Positions 39,301-49,784 are shown, counted from the stretch's first letter. The stretch is DNA of 64,000 bases from Zygnema cylindricum (GCA_037447655.1 JBBHKE010001022.1:1-64000), one strand, 5' to 3'. Notes: generated from the sequence alone by a model not told the origin. A program made the numbers and translations.

Positions 39301-42300
39301 GTACGAAAAATTATCGTCTTGTGTTTTTCGACCCACTTCGACGACAAAAAACGTCATCTTCAACCTTATCTTTAAAACACATGCGCGATGTGTTTTAAAA
39401 CTAGGGATTTTACATAAACAAATAGGAACACATATTCGCACGTGCCGCATTTTTCGAAGTATTTCACACGATTTTCAAAGACAAAGGAAAGTACGGAAGT
39501 CGTTATGTTTTGTCCGTTTGCATTTCATACGACATAGAAAATTACACAATTTGTTTTGTTTTGTCCGTTTTCGTCCAGTACGGATTTTTTTTTTGCAGGG
39601 GTCTCGAAATTCTGATGCCATTTCACGTTGACCGGAAAGAAGACGCAAAGGCAAAGCACAACTTCTTCATCCGTGAAACGGTACAGGGTGGAAGGCGGTA
39701 CGTCTACAATGTCACGGTAAGACATGCGACGTCACACAAGCAGTTCCAAAAAATAACGTCCGACAACACAGATTGTAGACGTTGACAACCGTCACAGGTA
39801 TTGTCGACGAATATAATCGTCACAAACGTAACTTACGATACGTTCTTACACATAGGGACACTTGAAAAGCGGGTCCGCCGGATCCTTGCTAAAATACAAA
39901 GTTCGCTAAGTTACAAGTACATGGGGACATACCATTATACGCTGAATCAGACGTAAGCGCCTAACAAAGCATTTGTGCGCCAAACTTCTACGTGACCTGG
40001 ACATAAAACATCCAGGGTCCTACACGCACTAAAATATATTACCAATCGTACAAAAATAAATTACCAATCGTACAGGACCACATTTCGTACAGGACCACCA
40101 AGCAGTACAGAAACGGAATAAAGACCTGACGCGACAGCAAACCGAAACTGAACATAAAACCGTCACTTAAACAGTAACTAAAGACCTGACGCGACAGCAA
40201 ACCGAAACTGAACATAAAACCGTCACTTAAACAGTAACTGTAACTGGACGGTAATTTACACATTGATATTCTAACAAACTCTAACATGGATAATAGTACC
40301 AAAGGGCCAAAATCTAATATTTTGTCGTTTGGGCCCTTTTTGGTTCTCTGCAGGGGGTGTTTGCTGATGACGACTGCTTTTCAAATGGAGTGGATCACGC
40401 GGTCGTTGTGGTTGGCTACGATTTGACTTACACTCCACCCTATTGGCTCATTCGGAATTCTTGGGGGCCGAATTGGGGCGACAAAGGATACATGCGTTTA
40501 AAAATTACTGGAGGGCCCGGAATTTGCGGAATAAATACCTTGCCGGCACTGTTACCGATAATCAATGTACCCTGTAAGGAAAATCATCTGCGTGTCATTG
40601 ACATAGTGTTTCCAGAAAAGACTTGTTGATCATATTTTGATTTTTGCTTTTATTTTTTGCCCGTGTAAACTTCTTCTTTCCCAGATTATAGTTCCATGTA
40701 AAACATAACGGTAAGTGAAAAACGTACACTTTTGTTTATGAGTACATAGCATGCCAGAAACAGTGGATTTCTTAAAACTGAACTCAAACTTTCTTTCCAA
40801 TGATCCCGTTAAGGTTTAGAGGTCAGACTGAATAATTCACATCCTTTCATACAAAATACCAGCTTAGGAGCAGGTCGTGGATGTGCTTCCGGGGGGTATT
40901 GACTTAGGTAAGAGAAGTCGTTCAGTACCTTATAATGTTTGCGCCCATGCAAAATAAATACAAAATAAATAAGGACCCGCCAGTACCAACATGAGGGTTG
41001 TTGGCGGAGTGGTTAACGAACTCATAGCTCTAGTCAGAGATCCCAAGTGCGAGCCCTGGCCGGCTCAATTTTTTAAAGTGTGAGACATGCCAAACCCTAA
41101 ATTGTGCGGAATTTCAACACTACAAAGAGGGAAATCGCAAATCCGTGCACTCATGGCGAAGAATGGCCTTCATTTTAGGATTTTCTCCGGTCCAAAATGA
41201 CCATATTCATAAAATTCATTACCGTAGAAGATTGTTTGCCATTTGCAAATATTTGTATTGAAACATTTGGGAAATCTAAAAGCACATTTGATTTCTATAG
41301 TCGTCAGTATCATAGGGTCAGGATTTTTTTTTTTTGGTATTAGTCATTAAAAGAAAAAATGTACATAATCACTTGTGCCGTAAAAATGTTGCCTTTAGTA
41401 TAAAGAAAGGGGCCTTAAAAATGAAGGGGTTGGGAGCTCCTGTACGAAGAAAGTTCAGAAAAGATTTTAAGAATCATCCTTGTTCTTTTAATGATATTAT
41501 CTCTAATTATGTAGAAAGAAATGTCTTGTTAGCAAGAGAATTAAATAGCTTGTTTGTCAAGTAAAAGAAATTAACATGAAATTGTGTGGCAAAAATTTCT
41601 GCTGGGTGATATCCTCAAAATTTGGATGTTCATTTCATCTTCACCTCGGTCTACGAAAAGAACAAACATCTCATTTTTCCTTCCATTTATTTCATTCTTG
41701 CAGCGGATCCCTGCCACTTCAACAACTTTGCCAGGAATAAGCTCAATGCTGACTATGGACCAGGTCTCATGAATCCATGCGGCAACGGAGTTTGCACTCC
41801 GTCAGGCACAACCAATCTATGCACATGCGGCGATAACTTTGTTGCCGTAAACAACACAGACGGCAGCCAGACTTGTGCACCAGGTCTGACATGCAGAATT
41901 CCACTGATCCATCCAAGCCATTACGTAACCATTAGATTGAACCAAAAGTTATCCAGGAAAAGAACGTGAATTTGAACAGTCACGTGCTAAAAGTTTTAAC
42001 CTCAAGAGTGTTGACTGCACTAAACCAAGAAACCCATTGCAGAACTAGAGCAGATATAACATGAAGCTGAAACATTTAACATATATGTCAAATGTTATAT
42101 AATCTCTGTAAGGCTACTGTGTTCAGAAAGGCAATAGGTGTGAAACTCACACCTAATACTTTTATACTATGTTTTTCTTGAGTGCTTAGTTTTGGAAATC
42201 TCTGGCTATGTGCGACAACTTTAAGAAAAGACATCAAATAACTGGTGGTAATATAAACGGTTTCCACACGTACAGGCTGTGGACTCTCGTGTTATTGAAT

Positions 42301-45215
42301 CTTTTACTGAAAATATTTTGCAAATCATGTGAAATAAATGGGACCAGTAATGTTTATTTCCAAGACTTGCTTTCAAATCATGTTTTAGAGCGACATGCTG
42401 TAAAAGTTACCATTGTGCTTTTCCAATCGATTGTCAGCTCTTCTTACCTGCTTGCAACAGCATACTATTGTTGAATTGTCGTTGGAGCTAAATAAACTAA
42501 GGGAAAGCACTGGGCTTACGTCAAATTCTTGGTTCCACCTGACTCTGGTGGACAGAAATTCCAGAGTGTTTAAGCATGCGTTCTGTGTTGACATTCTTAG
42601 TCTTCACATGGGCCAGTGATGATGAGCATGGGTCATTCTTTCTCTGACATTGAAGTGTAGTGAAAGGTTGCTGTCATTGTACTTCAAAAATTGGTTTGCA
42701 TATAAACAAATATCGCTGGTGTGCTTGACATAATAATCCATATCTAGTTCAGTACTGCATATGCCGAAGTCGTCAAACTCTTAATTTAATCTGGGGCACC
42801 TACCTGTGTATGTGGCCTTTGCAGCAAATCCGTGTACTTTTGCCTCCAAAAATCCATGTGGCGTGGGTGTTTGCCGGAACTCTGTGATTTACCCAGGAAC
42901 TTACCTTTGTATTTGCCCTATGGGCTATTCCCCTAGCGATACTGACATCCTGCTTACTTGTGTTCCTGGTGAGTAATAAAGCTTCAAGCATATAACTCGC
43001 AATCATTTTTACATAAAATAAAAAAAGAAGTGCATTGATTTTCTGAACCGTTTCAAATAGTTGTAATTTTCTCCTTGTGTTCCTTGCAATGCCCTAATCT
43101 TCGCCCCCCCTGCTGCAGCTGCCATCCTCGGGGACCGCCAGAATTTCTATACCGTGCCAGAGAGTGGAAATGTGACTTGTAATGCTATTCGTAATGCGTA
43201 CGGGATTTCCAAAGACGACTTTACAAATCAAAATCCGGTATCAAAACTTTCCATCGTTTCACAATATGCGACCTTTGCTGTTCCCTTGACAAACGTCCTC
43301 GTGGATCCAATAATCCAGGATTCAATTTCATGTTAAAATACTTGATTAACACTGGATAGCCTGTAAGACCATAGGGGAAATTAGCACCTATACAGGAGCA
43401 TATTTTTCCTTATTCTTTCACTTTGACTAAAGACCAACCTATGCATCCGAATCATGTTCAGTCAAATTTTCAGCAAAAGCAATGGATCCAATCATTTTCA
43501 ATATTGAAACACCAAAGCGAAAAAAATCCTTGGTGGCCAAAACTGTGAAAGAAAATAAAAGACGAATGACTAATGTATTTTACAGTAAATCAAAAAATAG
43601 ACATGCTGCTATGAAAATTATTGACGTACGACTCCAAACCCGTGGGCATGGAGAAAACATGAGCCAATTTGTCAAAAGGCAAAAGTGACTCCTCTGCAAG
43701 ACGAGAAAAGATTATATAAAAAACTGAAAAATAATTATAGTTTCAAAATGCGCTTTAATTGTTTAAGGTTAAAATGACATGTTTGCGTACATAATTTATA
43801 TAAATCAATGCTTTAAAGTTTCTCCTGAAATGATTTTGACAGAAATTTCAACTGGTACATCATTCATTCAAAAAAAAGAATAATGATACGTAGACTAAAT
43901 TAAGGTGCGACATAGAGTCAAAATATGCTCCCCTACACTGGTACTTGAAGATGAAATGGTTAATGCTGAACTTGCAGGTGATACAGCTTATTGCAATATA
44001 TATGTCGAAACAAACAAGAAACTAACACAATAATGTTCCTTGTTTGGCAGAATCTTAATTGTAGCATCCCATTGCAGTCGGGGACGATTGTCAACGTGAC
44101 TGCTTATCGCAACTGCTCTCTTCCCTATACTGTGACGGAGGTTAGTATAACGACTATAGGAAGTACAAAAGCCACATAAAACTGTGACCATTGCCCATTT
44201 CCATTTTTATGGTTGATAAGTGATGTGTGTCAGCTTATATTCAAGTCGTAGACAACAAAAATTTCCTAGACATTCTCGTTTCTTCATCACTTTCCAGTTT
44301 TTTAGCAAAACAAGTAACTTTGGACTGCCCTGTCATTTTGCAGGATGACAGTTGTGATTCAATTCAACAAATGTTTGACCTAACAGCTCTTTCTGGACCC
44401 GATTCACCGAATCCAGACCTTGACTGCTTCGACCTTCAGCCTTTCCAGCAGGTCTGCAAAGATATTATGCTGAATATTAGACGGATGATACCTAGCTGAA
44501 TGTATTTTACCGTTGGAACCAATGATAGTCATTATCAGAGGTTATTTTCCTCATTCACTTGACTGCTCTCATTTTCAGGTGTGCATCAAGCGAGGGGACC
44601 TTCCGTACACCTTGCCATGTGTAAAATCCTACGAAGTCAAACCAGAAGACACATGCAGTTCAATTATTACAAATCTGATGAATCCCGGTGATAACAAAAC
44701 TGATGATCAGAAGCTCGAGGATGTCATGAAGTTCTACACCCTCAATGTGGGAATATTTTGTTCACGCATTGACAGCTCTATCACAACTGTGGCAGGTTAC
44801 AATGAGGAGGTACGTTCACAAAACATATTATTACTCGTTTTATTGAAAAAAAGAGTTTCTTCCTGCAGTGACATGCATTTCTTGGATTCTGAACAACAAT
44901 GCATTTCGTGCACCGTTATTGGAAAACGTGTTATTTTATTTTTTGTTTGCTTGTGATTAGGTTTGCCTTGAAGAAGGAGATTTGGGAACGGTGGTGAGGG
45001 GCTGCACTGGCGAAAAACGGAAGGCTATCAGATTGAAATCAACAGACAACTGCGCGAGTCTGAGCAAATGCTTCGTAAAACCTGATAAATCATCAAAGAA
45101 AGACACATTTAAAAGCTTAAACGGTAGGGCATGTACAAGGACTTTATTGGAATCTATCCGGCGAAAATCTTCTGATCCCATCATATGCGTTACCAGAGTC
45201 GGTCCATGTAACTAA
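27777..45215 (+). CDS. LRR - EGF - papain-like peptidase (C1A) - EGF - LysM fusion protein, 16 exons
   Basis: Exons: 27777-27848, 28197-28268, 28480-28551, 28754-28825, 29985-30340, 31515-31703, 32111-32340, 32556-32699, 40354-40573, 41704-41883, 42825-42968, 43119-43237, 44051-44140, 44344-44451, 44579-44809, 44961-45215. All borders are GT-AG and all phases agree; one open frame of about 850 residues ends at TAA 45213-45215. Order: five leucine-rich repeats, an EGF-like module, a complete C1A peptidase domain, two Cys-rich EGF-like modules, and LysM-type repeats. These modules are extracellular in plants, so a secreted or cell-surface protein is likely; no transmembrane segment was seen in the recognised part. 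The N-terminus is missing. The large intron 32700-40353 holds an antisense copia element. A related gene end lies at 63270-63891. I know no described family with this full order; glycan-directed proteolysis or defence is only inference. Confidence 0.85.
33047..33623 (-). repeat. 3' LTR of the intronic copia element
   Basis: 577 bases. Read on the minus strand it begins TGTTAGAATATCAATGTG and ends CCTATTTTTTAACA. This copy lacks the nested TIR element of the other LTR and preserves its empty site GACACTTAGACGCTGAATC at about 33356-33374. Confidence 0.92.
33624..33635 (-). promoter_or_regulatory. Polypurine tract of the intronic copia element
   Basis: GAAGAGGGGGAT on the minus strand, directly before the TG start of the 3' LTR; plus-strand DNA synthesis is primed at such tracts. 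Confidence 0.8.
34169..34334 (-). repeat. 83-bp tandem duplication in the copia RNase H region
   Basis: Two adjacent 83-base copies start at 34169 and 34252, sharing GATATCGAAAAATACG, CACGGCTTCCCAG and TTCTTCGGCGCATGACA. The copies differ at a few positions. Confidence 0.9.
38486..38612. repeat. 15-bp tandem array (CCTCCTGCTGCTCTT)n
   Basis: Six to seven perfect units followed by degenerate CCTGCTTCTT units, in the copia leader. Confidence 0.92.
38790..38801 (-). promoter_or_regulatory. Primer-binding site of the intronic copia element
   Basis: TGGTATTGGAGC on the minus strand, two bases inside the 5' LTR edge. It matches the initiator-Met-tRNA site TGGTATCAGAGC at 10 of 12 positions. Confidence 0.75.
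39168..39934. mobile_element. PIF/Harbinger-like non-autonomous element nested in the copia LTR
   Basis: Begins GGGTGTGTCCCTATG and ends CATGGGGACATACCA, an imperfect terminal inverted repeat of about 15 bases. TTA is present on both sides (39165-39167, 39935-39937). The sister LTR shows the unoccupied site with a single TTA, so the borders are known almost to the base. Three-base TTA duplications are typical of PIF/Harbinger. No transposase is encoded; short frames within it are unrelated to known proteins. Confidence 0.9.
40120..40239. repeat. 60-bp tandem duplication in the copia LTR
   Basis: Two identical adjacent copies of a 60-base segment (AAAGACCTGACGCGACAGCA...), present once in the sister LTR. 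Confidence 0.93.
41002..41074 (+). ncRNA. tRNA-like / SINE-head sequence with Pol III boxes
   Basis: TGGCGGAGTGG (41002-41012) matches the tRNA A-box, and GTGCGAGCCC (41047-41056) resembles a B-box at suitable spacing. TTTTTT (41069-41074) could terminate Pol III. The stem pairing is too imperfect for a confident functional tRNA; a tRNA pseudogene or tRNA-derived SINE head is more likely. It lies in the intron between exons 40573 and 41704. Confidence 0.45.
41704..45215 (+). other. Two EGF-like modules and LysM-type repeats of the fusion gene
   Basis: Exons 41704-41883 and 42825-42968 are phase-1-bounded and begin (S)DPC and (A)NPC, each with a CGNGVC or CGVGVC core and a CxC pair, as in EGF modules. 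The rest encodes LysM-type repeats. The first (43119-43237 plus 44051-44140) runs FYTVPESG ... AIRNAYGIS ... QNP|NLNCSIPLQSGTIVNV. The second has PYTVTE|DDSCDSI and NPDLDC. The third has SYEVKPEDTCSSI. The last exon has a weaker repeat (STDNCASL ... FKSLNGRAC). VCIKRGDL and VCLEEGDL linkers separate the later ones. LysM domains bind N-acetylglucosamine polymers such as chitin or peptidoglycan. Confidence 0.82.
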
Positions 45216-45309
45216 GCGTGCGAAAAATTCAGGAGAATTTTTTTCTTTCTTATGAATCAGCTAAGAGTTTTGAAATTTTTGAAAACAGTAAGAACATTAG
45301 AAATTACAA

Positions 45310-45315
45310 AATAAA
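45310..45315 (+). promoter_or_regulatory. Possible polyadenylation signal of the LRR-peptidase-LysM gene
   Basis: AATAAA about 95 bases after the stop codon. Plant signals are loose, so this is only a plausible site. Confidence 0.35.
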
Positions 45316-45655
45316 CATCAATAGCGATGGCATGTTTAAAAACTGTATGCTTCTGGTGCTGGGAAAATCCCTATTAGATTCCCCTATACGAACAAGGGTG
45401 TGGATGGTCAAACTCCATGCAAATTAACATGGGAATTGACGGCAGTTTAACAGTGTTTATTTTATTTTCATTTTTTTTATGATGGTATGCATGCTAGGAT
45501 AAGCAAAATCGTCTTGTCCCAATCGAGTTTGATGACCAGTAAAGAAAAAATGATTTCGATGATCTAAGATATGTAGGATTGAACCGTGGATGATGACACA
45601 CAAATCTACACCAGGTTAGATAGACAGCGAAGCAAGCAAGATTTATATAAATATA

Positions 45656-45772
45656 CAGAGAGAGAGAGAGCGAGGGAGGGAGGGAGGGAGGGAGGAAGGG
45701 AGGGAGGGAGGGAGAAAGAGAGAGAGGAAGGGAGAGAGAGGGAGAGGAAGAGAGAGAGGGAGAGAGGGGGAA
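45656..45772. repeat. (GAGG)n/(GA)n microsatellite
   Basis: About 115 bases of AGAG, GAGGGAGG and GAAAGAGAG units. Confidence 0.93.
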
Positions 45773-46779
45773 ATGGGATGCATGAACGGATCAAGGAGAT
45801 ACATGTTGGCACATAGTAAAAGTGGTTCAAGTTGCCCTAGATGTCTAAAAAATTCAGCAAATTATTTTTGTTTGTTAAACAATTGGTGTTATATTGATCA
45901 GCTTTTTGATTGCTGTTTTACATCCGTTTGTGAAAGTTGGTTTTGTTGTAGTTGCATACTCATAGAATATAAAAGTGATTTTTTACGTGATCAAGTCCAT
46001 GGGAAATCTTCCAAGATCCATTTTTTTAAAAAGATTTCTAAACCCACTCCTTTAGTGCAATCACATAACGGTTATAATTTAAGCGATGACAATGATCAAA
46101 TGATGTCACCGATGGTAGTGACAGTAGTGGTAGAAGTGTTTATTAGTATAAGTAGTGATAGTAGTGATGTTTGTTTGCAGTACATCTATGGAATAGCAAT
46201 TGCCCAATGCCAGAAATTGAGACATTATGATAACTAGCCGTAACAGTAACAGCAACAGTAACATGGTGATAGTTTGTGATGCTGATGATGATGTAATAAA
46301 AGTGACGTGTATAAGAAATTCACACCTCGCAATCAGAAAAATTGAAAGCTTCTCTTGGCCTAATCCATGAACCTTAAACAGCGTGCATTTTCGGTCTTAT
46401 TCAGGCTTAAAATGCACCCCCACCCTCCCAAAGAGGAAGGGCCGACTTTATTAAAAAGCGCGATGGTAAACCATCTGAGTCCATAGGAACAAAAAGAAGT
46501 AGCATTGCTAAAACTGAAAAACCACATAACAAGGGAATAAACAAAAGGGAAAATCAAGGCAAAAACTACGAAAATACGAAAGGATGGCAGGGAAGTCGAA
46601 AACACCCAAGAAAGCAAAAACTAACAAACAAACCATCAAAGGAAAAAACTAACACGTAGCAAAAAATACCCAACAGAACTAAGAATTTACGCAAAGCAAC
46701 CACGTAAGTCCTCGAATCCTGGAGGAGCACGAGGAGGAAGTTCCGGAACACGTCGTCAATCCATAACGGCAATAGACGA

Positions 46780-47676
46780 TCAAAGTAATATAGAAGCCAA
46801 CACTCGTTGTAGGGCCACGGAAAAACGTTGACGATAAAAAGAAGTAAGGACTGAAACTGGAGGGCTCCCAGGTCCTCGCCTCTCGAACGAGCGCCGACCA
46901 CAAGTACGGAAAAACTCGTCCAAAGCCACACCCAAACAACCAAATATCTCGACCGCCATCGGAATGAAGACATCCATAGCGTCGCGATGGGCATAATCAC
47001 GCTCTTTCCTTTTAGCTGCGTCACGGGCAGCCACTCCCATATGCCGAGCCGCTTGGTTGACAATTGTAGTTGAGGTAGGGTTCGTCGAAACAATGTCACC
47101 AAATGTACGACACACACCATCAAGTAATACAAGGTCAATCCGACGCGAAGGAATAATGTGAGAGACCTCGCGACGAACAGAAAATCCCCCCTCAAAAGCG
47201 ACAATAGCGATGGTGTCTCGAATCGTGTCGTGCGCATGAATCAACCCGCCCCCTGTGGGAGCAACAAAGCAAATGGACCCCGTCAGGCTCGAGAACATGG
47301 CCGCAGGAGCAAACAAGTGAGCCAAGCAAAGGTGGGTGAGGGAGGCCAAGCCGGAACCTAAGGGTCGTGGTGAACTGAGCAGGGGTGAAACGAGAGTGGA
47401 TAAGATAGGAACAGCCAATAGCCAAGCTCCAAAGCCAAGTCCGCCACAAGATAGAAAACGTGCACGCGAAGAATTGGAAGGAAGCGCCTGAAGAAGCTCG
47501 GATTTAATAGCGGCGACAACCCGATCAGAAATGGATTCCTGAACACGCGCAACTAATGTCGTAACGAGGGTGGAGAAAATCGGCATGTCCTCGATAGCAG
47601 CCGGAGTAAGAGAACGAGATGCGGAGCAGGAGCTGTCGCGTAGCGATGGAGAAAAATGAGGTATTTGGAGGTACAT
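46780..47676 (-). pseudogene. Relic of a reverse-transcriptase-associated C-terminal protein
   Basis: A 298-codon minus-strand frame carries FLSCGGLGFGAWLLAVP near its start and, later, GGGLIHAHDTIRD, the RRIDLVLLDG / GDIVSTNP pair, and an AVEIFGCLG block. A neighbouring frame (about 47192-47449) supplies the piece between: LRFRLGLPHPP and a Cys/His cluster CSCGHVLEPDGVHLLCC. Together these follow the order I associate with the C-terminal region of reverse-transcriptase-like proteins in algae and early plants, possibly a PD-(D/E)XK nuclease. The need to switch frames twice implies two frameshifts. The higher GC content sets it apart from its surroundings. Assignment is from memory of motif order and moderately uncertain. 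Confidence 0.45.
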
Positions 47677-48781
47677 GATTACGGGGAGCAGGAGCTCGCA
47701 TTAATATGTGATCATTTTTTTAAGTTTTAGGCTTTGGTCAAATTTTGTTTCCCTTTGTGGATGTTTTTTCTTTCTTTCTCACATGCAATTGTGGCAAACT
47801 CGCAATTAAAAATTGTCTTATTGTAAATCGTAGATACGAATAACATCATAAAATATAATCAACCTTTAAATTCAATGACATGCAAATCTAATGAGGTTTT
47901 CATTTGTACATTTTGGATGGTGATTATAGAGCTCGTAGGAATTCAGTTTTTTTTTAACAATTGAAGTCTCTTTAGTTAATTGTTATAGAATTTTTCCAAC
48001 AACCATCGAGATTTTGTGAGCTTTATCAAAAAAGCGTGATGGTAAACTATGTGAATGCATGGGAAAAAATGAAGTAAAAATATCCTCAAGACGGAGGTGA
48101 TTCTACAGTTTTATTGAGAATGTATATTTTAAAAAAGCTTCAATGTTGTATTCTCACCATTATTAGGTTGGCGAACCAGTCTTGGTTTGAATATTTAGTT
48201 CATTATAAAAGTGAGTATGTTATGATACCGGTAGGCATAACAAGCGGTCGCCTACGAGGGAGATGGCTTGGAAAAACTCCACTAATAACTTCAGACGAGT
48301 ACAATGATTTGTGGCTTTGTCGGATTAAAGTCATATATCAAGTTATGTTAATCAGTAGCATGGTGCCGCCTGATTCCATTACCTAATAGGATATGCGTTA
48401 TTATGGAACCCTGTAAAAGCACCAATTTGTTTCCCAGTCGCCACTGTTATCCCTCAATAAATCGTGTTAATGTTGTGGTCCTTTTGGCCTAAATATTGGT
48501 TATTGAATGTCATACTTTCTTTACTTTTGGAAAAAACCTCCACCTGCTTACTGTCATGCATGAGAGAGAAGCAAGGAAATCATGCATCATAACCAGCAAA
48601 GTCATGCTCCCAAAGATATATACAAACGAAAATGAATGAGAAGGGAATAAAATGTATATACAACATGCAAAAGAATAAAGGTGAAAATGACCAAAGGAAT
48701 AAAAGGGAAGAATACTCCCCTAGCGTGAAGCGACCCCTATAGTTTATGTTAAGCCAAGAGGTAGCCACTAGGCTCTCTGGT

Positions 48782-48872
48782 CTTAACATTCTTGTCCAAA
48801 AGGCTACTAAAAAAAAAATATATTAAAAATATAAATTTTATTTTAGTAGCCTTTTGGACAAGAATGTTAAGC
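48782..48872. repeat. Foldback with 30-base arms, flanked by 35-base direct repeats
   Basis: CTTAACATTCTTGTCCAAAA... (48782-48811) is the inverse of 48842-48872, separated by an AT-rich loop of about 30 bases. Outside, GTTAAGCCAAGAGGTAGCCA... occurs as direct copies at 48748-48783 and 48867-48901, overlapping the arms. This suggests an insertion or duplication-inversion. Confidence 0.85.
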
Positions 48873-49426
48873 CAAGAGGTAGCCACTAGGCTCTTTGGTC
48901 TTTATCACATTCCCTACAAGAGTTATCCCGTTATGACAGCAAAGCAAGAAATATTCCAACCGAAACAAGGGAAAATCCAAATCCGATCAAAAATACACTC
49001 CTTCAAAGCCAACCGAAAAAACAAACAAGGCACACACACAACCAAACCGTCAAGCTGCCCGAGGAAGGCACAGCAAGGTCCAGACGTGCTCCCCCACGAT
49101 CTCCAATTCCACACTTCCACCAAAAGACCGAGTTTGGAGGGAAACCTTTTGGACGTGGCCTTAGGCTGTGTGGATTAAAAACGTGGGCAAAAATACAAAG
49201 GCAAATATTCGTAATCTATCTAGCCTCTATAGCTAGCTAGCAATAACAAATAGAAAGCATGAGAAATCGGTGAGAGAGAGCAAGAGAAAGCTCCGCCGCC
49301 AAGAGAAAATTCTTGTCCAAAAGCTAAATTCTCTAAGTTTGAGAACTGGCCTAAGTAGGAGCTAAGCTAAGCCTAGCGCGAAACTAGCCTACGTCTAGCC
49401 TACTTTACATGAATGAAACTACTTAA

Positions 49427-49453
49427 GATGTTGGCCAATAGGCGGCCAACATC
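49427..49453. repeat. Short perfect hairpin
   Basis: GATGTTGGCC, a 7-base loop, then GGCCAACATC. Confidence 0.85.
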
Positions 49454-49784
49454 GTCTGCCATAGGCCTAACAAAATCCACCGTCCGAGGGTAAAAACCCT
49501 CCCTAACTATATGTATGGGCGAACCTACATGGGTCCGCGACTTAAACAATAAAGGTACATCGAAGCGTCGCCAACAATATACTTGAAATTGCGATCCGTA
49601 CGTCGTCTAAACAATATTGGTGAAAGTACCATCGAGATCGTGTACCTACGAAATGAAACGAAACAAACAGTACGCACGAAATTAGTATGTATTCAATTAG
49701 ACGTGTACGCAAATCGCGTACACGTCGCAAAAAAGTGAATCGACACGACACCGCACATGCGAACGAAACTTATATCTGCGTGCC

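Larger units (their letters stand above)
33047..40276 (-). mobile_element. Young Ty1/copia retrotransposon in an intron, antisense to the host gene
   Basis: The element has TG...CA-type LTRs (33047-33623 and 38804-40276) and a minus-strand gag-pol. The minus-strand primer site TGGTATTGGAGC (38790-38801) is close to the plant initiator-Met-tRNA consensus, and a polypurine tract (33624-33635) abuts the 3' LTR. Flanks TACTC (33042-33046) and AACTC (40277-40281) fit a 5-base target duplication with one change. The LTRs are nearly identical apart from a nested transposon and small tandem duplications, so insertion is recent. It sits between the exons ending at 32699 and starting at 40354. Confidence 0.95.
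38804..40276 (-). repeat. 5' LTR of the intronic copia element, enlarged by insertions
   Basis: 1473 bases, against 577 for the other LTR. The excess is a 767-base TIR element (39168-39934), a 60-base tandem duplication (40120-40239), a ~46-base duplication near 38868-38960 and a ~20-base one near 40030-40075. As the promoter-bearing LTR this damage may affect transcription of the element. Confidence 0.9.
31515..40573 (+). other. Papain-like (C1A) peptidase domain of the fusion gene
   Basis: Four exons (31515-31703, 32111-32340, 32556-32699, 40354-40573) encode about 260 residues. The oxyanion Gln sits in IKDQQNC, the nucleophile in NICWLFA, the catalytic His in VDHAVVVVGY and the Asn in IRNSWGPNWGDKGY, all present and in the usual order. 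ISENQIFNC corresponds to the papain LSEQ..DC block. The usual CWAF is CWLF here. The split codon at 31703/32111 gives Asn before Ile-Cys. No I29-type propeptide was seen; the position normally held by it is occupied by the EGF-like module and a short linker, so zymogen control, if any, must differ. Confidence 0.9.
45216..46779. other. 3' flank of the fusion gene; no further gene recognised
   Basis: Contains a GA/GGGA microsatellite (45656-45772) and GTAGTG-rich simple sequence around 46100-46170. At 46430-46500 a block (ACTTTATTAAAAAGC...GATGGTAAAC) recurs near 48020-48060. On the minus strand that block contains AATAAA downstream of the reverse-transcriptase-related relic and may be that element's 3' end. 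The 154-codon frame at 45773-46237 has no recognisable domain. Confidence 0.45.

Noticed and set aside
43482-43688. 68-codon Lys-rich frame between LysM exons
   Set aside because: Inside an intron whose flanking exons join in frame; no recognised domain.
45773-46237. 154-codon Cys/Ser-rich frame
   Set aside because: No domain, no splice support, starts in a microsatellite.
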